Shown: positions 52,061-60,692, counted from the stretch's first letter. The stretch: DNA of 64,000 nucleotides from Pseudomonas sp. RSB 5.4 (GCF_037126175.1 NZ_CP146986.1:6076501-6140500), one strand, 5' to 3'. Notes: generated by a model from the letters alone, not told the origin. Translations and numbers: made by a program.

Positions 52061-52822
52061 ATGCGCTTTGCCGTTCTCGGCAGCGGTAGCCAAGGGAACG
52101 GCACGCTGATCGCCAGCGCTGATACGTATGTGCTGGTGGATTGTGGTTTTTCCCTGCGGGAAACCGAAAAACGCCTGTTGCGCCTGGGTGTGAACCCGGC
52201 GCAACTGAGCGCGATACTCGTAACCCACGAACATGCCGACCACGTGCATGGCGTGGGTTTGCTGTCTCGGCGCTACAATCTTCCGGTCTACCTCAGTCGC
52301 GGCACACTGCGCGGGATGCGCAAACCGATCGAACCCGCAGGCTTTCTGGCCGGCGGCGAGCAGCTGCAGATCGGCGCACTGAACATCGGGGTCATTGCCG
52401 TGGCCCATGATGCGCAAGAGCCGACACAGTATGTATTCAGTGATAACGAGCAGCGGCGCTTCGGCCTGCTGACCGACCTGGGTTCCTACTGCGAGCGGGT
52501 GCTGGACGGCTATCGGGATCTCGATGCGTTGATGATCGAGTCCAACCACTGTCGCGACATGCTGGCTCGTGGTCACTATCCGTACTTTCTCAAGCAACGG
52601 GTGGGCGGCGAGCTGGGACATTTGAACAACCATCAGGCGGCATTCCTGGTGGCCGAGTTGGGGTGGCAGGGCTTGCAGCATCTGGTTCTCGCCCACCTGA
52701 GCAGCAAGAACAACCTGCCGCAGCTGGCCCGGCAATGTTTCGTCGACACCCTCGGGTGCGACCCGGACTGGCTGCAACTGGCCGATCAAGATTCAGGGCT
52801 CGACTGGCGCCATATCGCCTAG
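52061..52822 (+). CDS. MBL-fold metallohydrolase (YycJ/PA1012-like)
   Basis: A 253-residue protein. MRFAVLGSGSQGNGTLI is followed by the metal-binding motif THEHADH (55-61), then a Asp and later histidines (SNHCRDM and LAHLSSKNN). This is the YycJ/WalJ-like branch of the metallo-beta-lactamase superfamily, which includes nucleases with 5'-exonuclease activity. The substrate here is unknown. It starts 4 bases after bamC and lies 28 bases before purC. Confidence 0.88.
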   Translation: MRFAVLGSGSQGNGTLIASADTYVLVDCGFSLRETEKRLLRLGVNPAQLSAILVTHEHADHVHGVGLLSRRYNLPVYLSRGTLRGMRKPIEPAGFLAGGEQLQIGALNIGVIAVAHDAQEPTQYVFSDNEQRRFGLLTDLGSYCERVLDGYRDLDALMIESNHCRDMLARGHYPYFLKQRVGGELGHLNNHQAAFLVAELGWQGLQHLVLAHLSSKNNLPQLARQCFVDTLGCDPDWLQLADQDSGLDWRHIA

Positions 52823-52850
52823 CCCATCTACTTAGCAAGCGGAGCCCATC

Positions 52851-53564
52851 ATGGAAAAACGTGAAGAACTCTACCGCGGCAAAGCCAAATCGGTTTACAA
52901 GACCGACGACGCTGACCGCTTGATCCTGCTGTTTCGCAACGACACATCAGCGTTCGACGGCAAGCGCATCGAGCAGCTCGACCGCAAAGGCATGGTGAAC
53001 AACAAGTTCAACGCCTTCATCATGCAGAAACTCGAAGCGGCCGGCATTCCGACCCAATTCGACAAACTGCTGGGCGACAACGAGTGCCTGGTGAAGAAAC
53101 TCGACATGATCCCGGTCGAGTGCGTCGTGCGTAACTACGCCGCCGGCAGCCTGGTAAAACGCCTGGGCGTCGAAGAGGGCATGAAGCTCAACCCGTACAC
53201 CTTCGAACTGTTCCTGAAGGACGACGCCAAGGGCGACCCGTTCATCAACGAATCCCACGTCGTGGCATTCGGCTGGGGCACCGCCGAGCAACTGGCGCGC
53301 ATGAAAGAACTGTCGCTCAAGGTCAACGAAGTCCTGAGCAAACTGTTCGACGACGCCGGCCTGCTGTTGGTCGATTTCAAGCTTGAGTTCGGCGTGTTCA
53401 GCGACGGCTCGATCGTCCTGGGCGACGAGTTCAGCCCGGACGGCTGCCGTCTGTGGGACAAGGACACCAAGAAGAAAATGGACAAGGACCGCTTCCGCCA
53501 GGGCCTCGGTGACGTCATCGAAGCCTACGAAGAAGTCGCCAAGCGTCTGGGTGTACCGCTTTAA
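52851..53564 (+). CDS. purC: SAICAR synthetase
   Basis: A 237-residue enzyme starting [20 protein letters not shown]. It shows the ATP-binding N-lobe, [26 protein letters not shown] and [13 protein letters not shown], all canonical. It joins aspartate to CAIR in purine synthesis. It is the last gene of the dapA run; tRNA-Ser follows with its own promoter. Confidence 0.97.
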   Translation: MEKREELYRGKAKSVYKTDDADRLILLFRNDTSAFDGKRIEQLDRKGMVNNKFNAFIMQKLEAAGIPTQFDKLLGDNECLVKKLDMIPVECVVRNYAAGSLVKRLGVEEGMKLNPYTFELFLKDDAKGDPFINESHVVAFGWGTAEQLARMKELSLKVNEVLSKLFDDAGLLLVDFKLEFGVFSDGSIVLGDEFSPDGCRLWDKDTKKKMDKDRFRQGLGDVIEAYEEVAKRLGVPL

Positions 53565-53610
53565 TCGACGCAAGCATCTGATAGCACGGAGAAAATTTGC
53601 GAAAGAGGGT

Positions 53611-53638
53611 TTGCTTTCCGCAGAAGTGTTGTTATGAT
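53611..53638 (+). promoter_or_regulatory. sigma-70 promoter of tRNA-Ser
   Basis: TTGCTT (53611-53616) and TATGAT (53633-53638) are separated by 16 bp, followed by a GC-rich discriminator GCGCGCC, typical of stable RNA genes. The tRNA begins 10 bases downstream. Confidence 0.75.
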
Positions 53639-53648
53639 GCGCGCCGTT

Positions 53649-53738
53649 GGAGAGATGCCAGAGTGGCCGAATGGGACGGATTCGAAATCCGTTGTACCTT
53701 CACCGGTACCTAGGGTTCGAATCCCTATCTCTCCGCCA
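53649..53738 (+). tRNA. tRNA-Ser (anticodon CGA)
   Basis: The 90 bases fold as a class II tRNA. The acceptor GGAGAGA pairs with TCTCTCC, followed by G and an encoded CCA. The anticodon stem CGGAT/ATCCG holds the loop TCGAAATC-like sequence with anticodon CGA, a long variable arm follows (GTACCTTCACCGGTAC), and the T-arm has GGTTCGAATCC. It reads TCG serine codons. Confidence 0.96.
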
Positions 53739-53749
53739 TACATAGAAAA

Positions 53750-53790
53750 AGCCCCGTAGCTGAGAAGCTGCGGGGCTTTTTTGTTTCTGC
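53750..53790 (+). terminator. tRNA-Ser terminator, copy 1 of a 41-bp direct repeat
   Basis: The stem AGCCCCGTAGCT-GAGA-AGCTGCGGGGCT ends with TTTTTTG. The same 41 bases recur at 54640-54680 with two mismatches. This copy directly follows the tRNA and is its natural terminator. Confidence 0.9.
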
Positions 53791-54023
53791 TCGCTTGAGT
53801 AGTGAGCAAATCCTGTCGCCGGAACCCGAGGTTGAAAAGTCGATAATCGAACGTAGGTCGATTTATACCTGTTCGTACGTAACTCTCGGAGTCTGCCTAC
53901 AGCTCTATTTCAAATCACTCCCTATCCTGATTTGCGTGCCCGATATACACCGGAATCAGGACAAAAAGACGCCGCTTTTCAAGCCTGGAGAGCGGCGTTG
54001 TCCGTTTATTCAAGGGGCGCTTC

Positions 54024-54256
54024 ATGGATCAGCGATTATTTCACGACCCACCCCCGCTACATTGGAATGGGCGCGCATCGAGTCTCTTTTCAACGCGCTC
54101 GGGGCCAAAACCGTGGAGGGCAATGGATCGAGAGTTCGGTTTGAATTGAGAGGCGTGGTCGCCACGCTCCACCGGCCTCACCCGGATAAAGAAGCAAAGC
54201 CCTATCAGGTTCGTGATGCTCGGGCTTTTCTTGACCAAGCAGGAGTCACTCCATGA
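54024..54256 (+). pseudogene. hicA: HicA family toxin, frameshifted
   Basis: Translation of the main frame gives TPATLEWARIESLFNALGAK..., VEGNGSRVRFELRGVVATL-HRPHP and a YQVRDARAFLDQAGVTP end, all typical of HicA mRNA interferases, including the catalytic-region HRPHP. This frame has no suitable start near. An ATG at 54024 with AAGGGG six bases upstream reads MDQRLFHD in another frame. One extra C in the run GACCCACCCCC (54045-54055) would join them into a normal 77-residue HicA. So one base appears to be missing, by mutation or sequencing error. The stop overlaps hicB by ATGA. Confidence 0.72.
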
Positions 54257-54585
54257 ATGTGATGAATTACAACGGGTATGCCGCTCGAATTGAATACAGC
54301 GATGAAGATGGTCTTTTTGTTGGCCATATCGCAGGGATCAAGGACGTCGTAGGTTTCCATGGCGAATCTGTAGAAGAGCTTCGGTCAGCATTTGAAGAGG
54401 CTGTTACTGACTATCTGGAGACTTGCGCCAAATTGGGTCGAGCCCCGCAAAAGCCTTATTCGGGCAACCTCAGTCTGCGTTTGGCGCCAGCTCTTCATGC
54501 GACTGTTGCCGTAAAAGCGCAATTGGCTCAAAAGAGCATCAATCAGTGGGTTGCGGATGTTCTTGACCGAGAGGCCCACGCCTAG
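54253..54585 (+). CDS. hicB: HicB family antitoxin
   Basis: A 110-residue intact protein. The partially degraded RNase H-like HicB domain is at about 1-70 (YNGYAARIEYSDEDGLFVGHIAGIKDVVGFHGESVEELRSAFEEAVTDYL), and a ribbon-helix-helix domain closes it (LSLRLAPALHATVAVKAQLAQKSINQWVADVL). It should bind HicA and the operon promoter. It overlaps the hicA stop by 4 bases. ATG 54262 is an alternative start. Confidence 0.9.
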   Translation: MNVMNYNGYAARIEYSDEDGLFVGHIAGIKDVVGFHGESVEELRSAFEEAVTDYLETCAKLGRAPQKPYSGNLSLRLAPALHATVAVKAQLAQKSINQWVADVLDREAHA

Positions 54586-54639
54586 CTTGATTCTGGTAAC
54601 GACAAGGTCTTATGTACGTCGTTCCCGAACAGAGCAAAT

Positions 54640-54680
54640 AGCCCCGTAGCTGTGAAGCTGCGGGGCATTTTTGTTTCTGC
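54640..54680. terminator. terminator, copy 2 of the 41-bp direct repeat
   Basis: AGCCCCGTAGCT-GTGA-AGCTGCGGGGC followed by ATTTTTG nearly duplicates 53750-53790 (two mismatches over 41 bases). It closes the hicAB module and can also end the opposite small gene at 54710-54916. Confidence 0.88.
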
Positions 54681-54709
54681 GGTTTTTATCGAGCACCCGC
54701 CTCAGTCAC

Positions 54710-54916
54710 TCACGGCTGCGAGTGCCCCAGCTTCTGTTTGATCAGGTCATACACTTGCTTGTGCGTCGAATTGCGCAGCGTGTTGTCCTTGCAAGCCGAG
54801 GCCAGGAAGGTTTTCACTTCGTCCCTGGCGTGCGGATAGAGGCTGGCGACGTAGTCGGCTTCGTGCGTTTGGGTGCAGTTGAAGTGCTTGTCGTCTTTCG
54901 CTTTGTCCCTAGCCAT
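54710..54916 (-). CDS. small conserved Pseudomonas protein of unknown function
   Basis: A 68-residue protein with a very good ribosome-binding site (AAAAAAGGAG) before ATG 54916. The sequence MARDKAKDDKHFNCTQTHEADYVASLYPHARDEVKTFL-type text is charged, helical and lacks signal or membrane segments, with two cysteines. I do not recognise a named domain. It is likely real from the ribosome-binding site and from its compact placement before a terminator. Confidence 0.68.
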   Translation of the reverse strand: MARDKAKDDKHFNCTQTHEADYVASLYPHARDEVKTFLASACKDNTLRNSTHKQVYDLIKQKLGHSQP

Positions 54917-54967
54917 GGTGCGGCTCCTTTTTTGAGTTGAATGGCATGTGGCGGAACAGGGCTGGAT

Positions 54968-54996
54968 CGCCCCATACGCTGAAGAGCGTAGGGGCG
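54968..54996. other. GC-rich hairpin between two minus-strand genes
   Basis: CGCCCC-A-TACGCT-GAAG-AGCGTA-GGGGCG makes a 12-bp stem with one bulged A and a GAAG tetraloop. No T-tract follows on the minus strand, so its role as a terminator is uncertain. Confidence 0.45.
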
Positions 54997-55055
54997 CAAA
55001 AGTGCTTTGCCAGTGATTCAGGCGAAAAAGGAAGAGGCTGTAGGACGCGGCGCGA

Positions 55056-55247
55056 TCAGATCTCCTTCACCGGCGTCTCCCCCTGCACGCCCTTGATCAA
55101 TTCGATCACATGTAAACAATCGGCCTTGTTCACATACGACTCGCCACTGGCGATCGTCTCGTGGTTGCCCGCCCGCAGCCTCCAGCGCCATTGGCCTTTG
55201 CCGGTGCTCGGGGTGCCTCTGGATTGGCGGTAGATCTCGAAATACAT
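55056..55247 (-). CDS. single-repeat DUF1508 (YegP-like) protein
   Basis: A 63-residue protein with GGAGCGAAC upstream of ATG 55247. The whole length (MYFEIYRQSRG...QWRWRLRAGNHETIASGESYVNKADCLHVIELIKG) is one DUF1508 unit, compared with two in the YegP protein at 677-1021. Function unknown. It is divergent from the GtrB-like operon. Confidence 0.85.
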   Translation of the reverse strand: MYFEIYRQSRGTPSTGKGQWRWRLRAGNHETIASGESYVNKADCLHVIELIKGVQGETPVKEI

Positions 55248-55522
55248 TCAGTTCGCTCCTTGCGATGGTGTTTGCGACAACCTGTGTGGCGCATCGTCGC
55301 AAGCCTAGCGGAGCGAGTTTTTTTCGCTATCGGGCATTTGTTTCCAATCGTTGGCAGATGTTTCTGAAGAGTGCGGACTAGAGCGCACGCATCGGCGTCT
55401 GGATTGGCCAAAATGTCGCCAATTCCACCTTGCAAGGCTATCGGCGCTACTGCTTAATACGGGACGGCTCATGGCGTCGAAAATCTTCGACGACCGACAA
55501 TCACTATAAAAAGAGCACTCCA

Positions 55523-56488
55523 TTGACTGAGCACGGAACGCCACAGGCCACACGGGTCAGGTTATCGCTGGTTGTCCCCGTTTTTAACGAGGAGGACAGT
55601 CTCAACGCGTTCATCCTGCGCATTGACGAAGTGTTTCAGCATCAGCCGTCGATCGAGCTGGAGCTGGTGTTCGTCAATGACGGCAGCACTGATGCCACAC
55701 TTGAGCGGTTGTTGGACCGTCAGCAGCACGACGCGCGTCTGCGGATCGTCGATCTGAGCCGCAATTTCGGCAAGGAGGCGGCGTTGTCCGCTGGTCTGCA
55801 GATTGCCTCCGGGCAGATTGTCGTCCCCATTGATGCGGATCTGCAGGATCCACCCGAAGTCATCTTGCAAATGATCGAGCGCTGGCGCGAAGGCTACGAA
55901 GTGGTGCTTGGCCACCGCATCAGCCGCCGCAGTGATACCTGGGCCAAGCAGACTTCGGCGCACTGGTTCTATCGCCTGCACAACAAGATCGCCGAGCAAC
56001 CGCTGCCGGAAAACGTCGGTGATTTCCGCCTGATGGATCGTTGCGTGGTCGATGCCTTGCTGACCTTGCCCGAGTCCCGGCGCTTCATGAAAGGTCTGTT
56101 CGCCTGGGTCGGGTTTCGCACCACCCACGTTGATTACGAGCGTCCCGAGCGTGTGGCGGGGCAGAGCAAGTTCAACGGCTGGCGGCTGTGGAATTTCGCG
56201 CTGGAAGGTATCACCAGTTTCAGCACCGAGCCGCTGCGAATCTGGACTTACATCGGCGCGCTGGTCTCGCTGGTGTCCTTTGCCTTTGCCATTTTTATCG
56301 TGGTGCGCACGCTGATCCACGGCGTCGACATGCCCGGTTATGCCTCGCTCATGGTGGCGGTGACGTTCCTCGGTGGCCTGCAACTGATCGGCATCGGCGT
56401 GCTCGGCGAGTACCTGGGCCGCACTTATATCGAATCCAAACGCCGGCCGGTTTTTCTGGTGCGTCGCGTCTACGACCCCAAGGACTGA
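55523..56488 (+). CDS. GtrB/ArnC-like polyprenyl-phosphate glycosyltransferase
   Basis: A 321-residue GT2 protein. Read from TTG 55523 (AAAAGAG upstream) it begins MTEHGTPQATRVRLSLVVPV. The catalytic domain shows NEEDSLNAFI, VNDGSTDATL, IDADLQDPPE (acidic metal site) and RRSDTWAKQTSAHWFYRLHNK. Two C-terminal membrane segments follow (WTYIGALVSLVSFAFAIFIV and MVAVTFLGGLQLIGIGVLGEYLGR). It should load a sugar onto undecaprenyl phosphate at the inner membrane. First gene of a four-gene operon. Confidence 0.9.
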   Translation: MTEHGTPQATRVRLSLVVPVFNEEDSLNAFILRIDEVFQHQPSIELELVFVNDGSTDATLERLLDRQQHDARLRIVDLSRNFGKEAALSAGLQIASGQIVVPIDADLQDPPEVILQMIERWREGYEVVLGHRISRRSDTWAKQTSAHWFYRLHNKIAEQPLPENVGDFRLMDRCVVDALLTLPESRRFMKGLFAWVGFRTTHVDYERPERVAGQSKFNGWRLWNFALEGITSFSTEPLRIWTYIGALVSLVSFAFAIFIVVRTLIHGVDMPGYASLMVAVTFLGGLQLIGIGVLGEYLGRTYIESKRRPVFLVRRVYDPKD

Positions 56489-56491
56489 AAC

Positions 56492-57202
56492 ATGGATCTC
56501 AAGGAAACCGACATTCTTGGCGACAGCATCGGCGAGCATTGGTATTACTGCTCCAAGGCGGCGGCGACTCGTCGTCTGCTCGGTGATGCACCGATCACAC
56601 GGATTCTCGACGTGGGTGCCGGCTCGGGGTTTTTCTCGCACCATTTATTGACCCAAACCGCGGCGCAGGAGGCGTGGTGCGTCGATATCAGCTATCCCGC
56701 CGATTCCGATGCGACCACTGCCGGCAAACCGGTGCATTACCGCCGCGATATCGACGCCATCGACGCAGATCTGGTGCTGCTCATGGACGTACTGGAGCAT
56801 GTCGACGATGACCTCGGTCTGCTCAAGGCTTACGTTGACAAGGTACCGTCCGGCAGCCGTTTCCTGATGACCGTGCCGGCGTTTCAGTTTCTGTGGAGCG
56901 GTCACGACGACTTCCTCGAGCACAAGCGCCGCTACACCCTGGCGCAGTTTGAAACTCTGGCCCGCGACGCCGGTTTGACGGTGCAGCGCGGTGCCTACTT
57001 TTTCGGTGCGGTGTTTCCGATCGCGGCGGCGTTGCGTCTGCTGCCCAAAGGACCGCAGGCCGCAGCGCCGCAGTCGCAGCTCAAGCGCCATCATCCGCTG
57101 GTCAATGGCGTGCTCAAGACCCTGTGCAGCCTTGAACTGCCGCTGATGGGCAGCAATCGTCTGGCCGGTCTGAGCGTGTTTGTGCTGGCGCGTAAACCGT
57201 GA
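56492..57202 (+). CDS. class I SAM-dependent methyltransferase in the gtr-like operon
   Basis: A 236-residue methyltransferase. The SAM motif is ILDVGAGSGFF (40-46 core) and the acidic/motif IV segment DLVLLMDVLEHVDDDLGLL. The later HDDFLEHKRRYTLAQFETL and AYFFGAVFPIAAALRLL segment is a feature of methyltransferases tied to surface glycan loci. It starts 3 bases after the GtrB-like gene and overlaps gtrA by 4. It probably methylates the sugar or lipid-linked intermediate, but the substrate is inference. Confidence 0.85.
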   Translation: MDLKETDILGDSIGEHWYYCSKAAATRRLLGDAPITRILDVGAGSGFFSHHLLTQTAAQEAWCVDISYPADSDATTAGKPVHYRRDIDAIDADLVLLMDVLEHVDDDLGLLKAYVDKVPSGSRFLMTVPAFQFLWSGHDDFLEHKRRYTLAQFETLARDAGLTVQRGAYFFGAVFPIAAALRLLPKGPQAAAPQSQLKRHHPLVNGVLKTLCSLELPLMGSNRLAGLSVFVLARKP

Positions 57203-57585
57203 CCTCAAGCGACAAGAAAGCGCTGATTCAGCGCGGTCTGCGCTTTGCCATGACCGGTCTGTTCGTCACCGCGCTGCATGCGCTGGTGGCGGTGCTGTTC
57301 ATCAATTTCGTTGCGCCCCAACCGCCGCTGGCCAACGGTGTGGCGTTTGCCGTGGCGACGGTGGTGTCCTATGTGATCAACACCACCTGGAGTTTTTCGG
57401 CCCGTTTGCATGGCAAAACCCTGCTGCGCTTCATGCTGGTTTCCGGCGGTGGGTTCTTGCTGGCGATGTTCGTCGCGTGGGCCGCGCAGATTGCCGGGCT
57501 TCATTACTTGCTGGGCATCGGCGCCGTAGCGTTGATCATTCCGGCATTCACCTTCGTGCTGCATAACTTCTGGACGTATCGATGA
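57199..57585 (+). CDS. GtrA family flippase
   Basis: A 128-residue membrane protein from GTG 57199 (overlapping the previous stop). It has four membrane segments (FAMTGLFVTALHALVAVLFI, GVAFAVATVVSYVINTTWSF, FMLVSGGGFLLAMFVAWAAQ, LGIGAVALIIPAFTFVLHNFWTYR), with NTTWSF and the FWTY-R end typical of GtrA. GtrA is believed to flip undecaprenyl-phosphate-sugar to the periplasm. It overlaps the next gene by 4 bases. Confidence 0.9.
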   Translation: MTSSDKKALIQRGLRFAMTGLFVTALHALVAVLFINFVAPQPPLANGVAFAVATVVSYVINTTWSFSARLHGKTLLRFMLVSGGGFLLAMFVAWAAQIAGLHYLLGIGAVALIIPAFTFVLHNFWTYR

Positions 57586-59666
57586 GGGATCTGAATAAAC
57601 ATCCGGCCCTCGCGCTGTTGCCGCTGCTGCTGGGCGCATTAGCGTTTTTCCTGGTGATCGGCCCGCGTGCCCTCGATCCGCAAAACATTGCCTGGCTCCG
57701 GGACGGTGATCCGGCGACGCATTACCTGGGCTGGGTTTTCTTTCGCCACTCACCCTGGACCTTTCCTCTCGGGCTGAACCCGTCCTATGGGATGGAACTG
57801 GGCAGCGCGATCATTTTTTCCGACTCCAATCCGCTGCTGGCGCTGTTGTTCAAACCGTTCAATGGCTGGTTGCCGGAGACGTTCCAGTATTTCGGTTTAT
57901 GGCTGCTGGCGTGTTTCATTCTGCAGGCCTGGTTTGCCTGGAAGCTGCTCGGCTTGATCACCGACAACCCCCTATTGCGCCTGCTCGGCGCCGGGCTCCT
58001 GGTGTTTTCGCCGCCGATGTTTCTGCGTACCGGTGGACATCTTTCGCTGGTCGGGCACTTCCTGATTCTCGCGGCGCTGTATCTGGCACTTCACCCGGCA
58101 CTTGAGCGCCGACGTTTGACGTGGGGGGCATTGCTCGCCGTGACGGCATTGGTTCACGCGTACCTGTTGGGCATGGTGGCGCTGATCTGGGTCGCGGATC
58201 TGTTGGGCAAGTTGTGGGCTGGCAAGCTGACTCGCCGTCAGATCCTTATCGAGCTGGGCGGCTTGTTCGCGCTGGTGAGCCTGTGCTGCTGGCAGGCGGG
58301 TTATTTCAGTATTACCGATGGTGCGGCGGGCGGCGGTTTCGGCTTTTATCGAATGAACCTGCTGTCGCTGGTAGACGCAGACGGTTGGTCGTTTGTCTTG
58401 CCAGGTATTCCCAAGGGGGCAGGCGATTACGAAGGTTTCAACTACCTGGGTCTAGGTGTTTTGTTGCTTCTGCCGCTGGCCGCTATCGGCTGGTACAGAA
58501 GCGGCATCTCGCTGAAGACATTGTTGTGCAGTCGACCTTTATTGCTGTTGGCGTTCATCGGATTGACGCTGTTCGCGCTGTCGAACCAGATCGGTTTCGG
58601 CCTGCAGACGTTCGGCTATCCGCTGCCAAAATTCGTGCTGCGTGCAGCGAGTATTTTTCGCGCTTCGGGCCGGATGTTCTGGCCGGTGTTCTATGCCATC
58701 GTGATTCTGCTCACCTACCTGGTGGTGCGCGGGTATCGGCCGCGTATCGCCATGGGGCTGCTGGCGCTGGCGCTGGTGGTGCAAGTCGTCGATACCCGGA
58801 TTGCATGGGCTGGTTTGCGAGCGGCGAAAATGCTGCCCGAAGCTTCGGTTTGGGTCAGCCCGATGCATGATCCGTTCTGGGCCAGTGCAGCGGCGCACTA
58901 CAAGAGCATCCGTGCCGTGACGCCGAAAAATCAGCCTGATCAGTGGCAGGCGATTGCCGATTTTGCCGGCACTCATGGGTTGAAAACCGACGCGGCTTAC
59001 CTGGGGCGTACGAGCCCCAAGGCGCTGGACAAACTGTTGCGCACAACGCAAAGCCAAGTCGCCAGCGGCCAGTACGACAGCGATTCGCTGTACATCCTCG
59101 ATGACGACGCGCTGGAGCTGGCGGTCAAGAGCATTCACAGCGACACCGATCTGTTGACCCGGGTCGACGACTTTGTCGTGCTGGCCCCGGGCTGGAAACA
59201 CTGTAATGACTGTCTGGCGATGGTCGATCAGGGGCGAGCGCTGTCGTCGATACCCTTGAGCCAGCCGGGACTGGTCCAGACGTTCAACCGCAGCACCCGG
59301 CAACTGGTCAAAGGCTGGTCCACGCCGGAAGCCTGGGGTACCTGGAGTGATGGACAGGATGCAGAATTGCGACTGCGCGTCGCTCCCGGATCGCATGCGC
59401 TGGTGATTGATGCCCTGGCCTTTGCCATGCCGCCGAACCTCAGTCAGCGGGTGATCGTCAGCATCAATGGCGTAGAGGCGTTGTCGACGCGGCTGACTCA
59501 GGTGCAGGGCAATCGGCTGGAAATACCGCTCAGCGCAGCGCAGGTGGCCGAGGAATATCTGAATGTCCAATTGCATCTGCCCGATGCGATCAGCCCGAAA
59601 AAACTCGGGTTCAATGACGATGCGCGAGTCATGGGGCTGGGGTTGAAAACCCTGACGGTTCAGTGA
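57582..59666 (+). CDS. DUF6311 membrane protein, candidate periplasmic glycosyltransferase
   Basis: A 694-residue protein. About 10-12 membrane segments occupy the first 420 residues, with an early D-x-D-like WLRDGDPATHYLGW loop of the kind found in GT-C enzymes, then a periplasmic domain of about 270 residues (VWVSPMHDPFWASAAAHYKSIRAVTP... ending in a beta-rich part). In Gtr systems the last gene is the specific transferase (GtrC role) that moves the sugar from the lipid carrier to O-antigen or another polymer. This fits by position and topology. It overlaps gtrA by 4 bases. Confidence 0.8.
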   Translation: MRDLNKHPALALLPLLLGALAFFLVIGPRALDPQNIAWLRDGDPATHYLGWVFFRHSPWTFPLGLNPSYGMELGSAIIFSDSNPLLALLFKPFNGWLPETFQYFGLWLLACFILQAWFAWKLLGLITDNPLLRLLGAGLLVFSPPMFLRTGGHLSLVGHFLILAALYLALHPALERRRLTWGALLAVTALVHAYLLGMVALIWVADLLGKLWAGKLTRRQILIELGGLFALVSLCCWQAGYFSITDGAAGGGFGFYRMNLLSLVDADGWSFVLPGIPKGAGDYEGFNYLGLGVLLLLPLAAIGWYRSGISLKTLLCSRPLLLLAFIGLTLFALSNQIGFGLQTFGYPLPKFVLRAASIFRASGRMFWPVFYAIVILLTYLVVRGYRPRIAMGLLALALVVQVVDTRIAWAGLRAAKMLPEASVWVSPMHDPFWASAAAHYKSIRAVTPKNQPDQWQAIADFAGTHGLKTDAAYLGRTSPKALDKLLRTTQSQVASGQYDSDSLYILDDDALELAVKSIHSDTDLLTRVDDFVVLAPGWKHCNDCLAMVDQGRALSSIPLSQPGLVQTFNRSTRQLVKGWSTPEAWGTWSDGQDAELRLRVAPGSHALVIDALAFAMPPNLSQRVIVSINGVEALSTRLTQVQGNRLEIPLSAAQVAEEYLNVQLHLPDAISPKKLGFNDDARVMGLGLKTLTVQ

Positions 59667-59754
59667 AATTGTCGAACAAACCGCCAATCGTCTGATAGAC
59701 GTCAGTCCCAAGGACTTCATACACTGCCGACAGTCTGGGGAGCGGGGGCAATGG

Positions 59755-60675
59755 ATGAATCGAAATGAATTACGCAAGGCCGACATCAACCTGATGGTGG
59801 TGTTCGAGACCTTGATGCTCGAACGCAACGTGACCCGGGCGGCGGAAAAGCTGTTTCTCGGCCAGCCGACCATCAGTTCGGCGCTCAATCGCTTGCGCGC
59901 GATGTTCAATGATCCGCTGTTCATTCGCGTCGGCCATCGCATGGAGCCGACTGCCCGAGCCGAGGAACTGTTCAAATACCTGTCGCCGGCCCTCGACTCA
60001 CTGTCTGTGGCCCTGAGCCTGACCCACGACTTCGACCCGGCCGTGAGCAACATGACGTTCCGGATCGGCCTGTCCGATGACGTCGAGTTCGGTCTGTTGC
60101 CTCCGTTGTTGCGGTCGCTGCGCCAAGAGGCTCCCAGCGTGGTATTCGTGGTGCAGCACGTCGATTACTGGCGCATCCCCGACCTGCTGGCCGCCGGCGA
60201 CATCACCGTCGGCATCAGCCAGACCCGGGGTTTGCCGGCCAATGCCAAGCGCAAACTGCTGCGGCATATCCAGCCGAGCATCCTGCGCGCCGATGCCTCG
60301 GATTCGCCGCTGACCCTCGACGAATACTGTTCACGTCCGCACGTGCTGGTGTCGCACACGGCCAACATCAGCGGCTATGCCGATGAATGGCTCGCGGAAA
60401 TCGGCCGCACTCGGCATGTGGTGTTGTCGGTGCCGCAATACAGCGCGCTGCCGGCGTTGCTGGCCGGTACTGATCTGATCGCCAGCCTGCCGGACTACAC
60501 CGCCGAAGCCATGGCCGCCTCCGGGCTGCTGTTCAAGGAACCGTTCCCGTTCAAAACGCCGATGCTGGATCTGTCGATGGTCTGGCTCAGCCACGTCGAC
60601 AGCGATCCGGCCGAGCGCTGGCTGCGTTCGCGGCTTGAGGCGTTCATGAGTGAACGGCCACTGACCGCGCCCTGA
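59755..60675 (+). CDS. LysR family transcriptional regulator
   Basis: A 306-residue regulator. The winged helix (DINLMVVFETLMLERNVTRAAEKLFLGQPTISSALNRLRAMFNDPLFIR) and the LysR ligand-binding domain from about residue 95 are complete. An ATG 4 bases earlier is out of frame. It has no obvious divergent partner, being flanked by the gtr-like operon on the same strand and a repeat. Targets are unknown. Confidence 0.9.
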   Translation: MNRNELRKADINLMVVFETLMLERNVTRAAEKLFLGQPTISSALNRLRAMFNDPLFIRVGHRMEPTARAEELFKYLSPALDSLSVALSLTHDFDPAVSNMTFRIGLSDDVEFGLLPPLLRSLRQEAPSVVFVVQHVDYWRIPDLLAAGDITVGISQTRGLPANAKRKLLRHIQPSILRADASDSPLTLDEYCSRPHVLVSHTANISGYADEWLAEIGRTRHVVLSVPQYSALPALLAGTDLIASLPDYTAEAMAASGLLFKEPFPFKTPMLDLSMVWLSHVDSDPAERWLRSRLEAFMSERPLTAP

Positions 60676-60692
60676 CCCCCACACAAATCTTT

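Noticed and set aside
53795..54023. N-terminal extension of the HicA frame from TTG 53795 or GTG 53936
   Set aside because: The extra text has no HicA similarity and no ribosome-binding site, while ATG 54024 in the other frame does; a one-base loss explains the data better.
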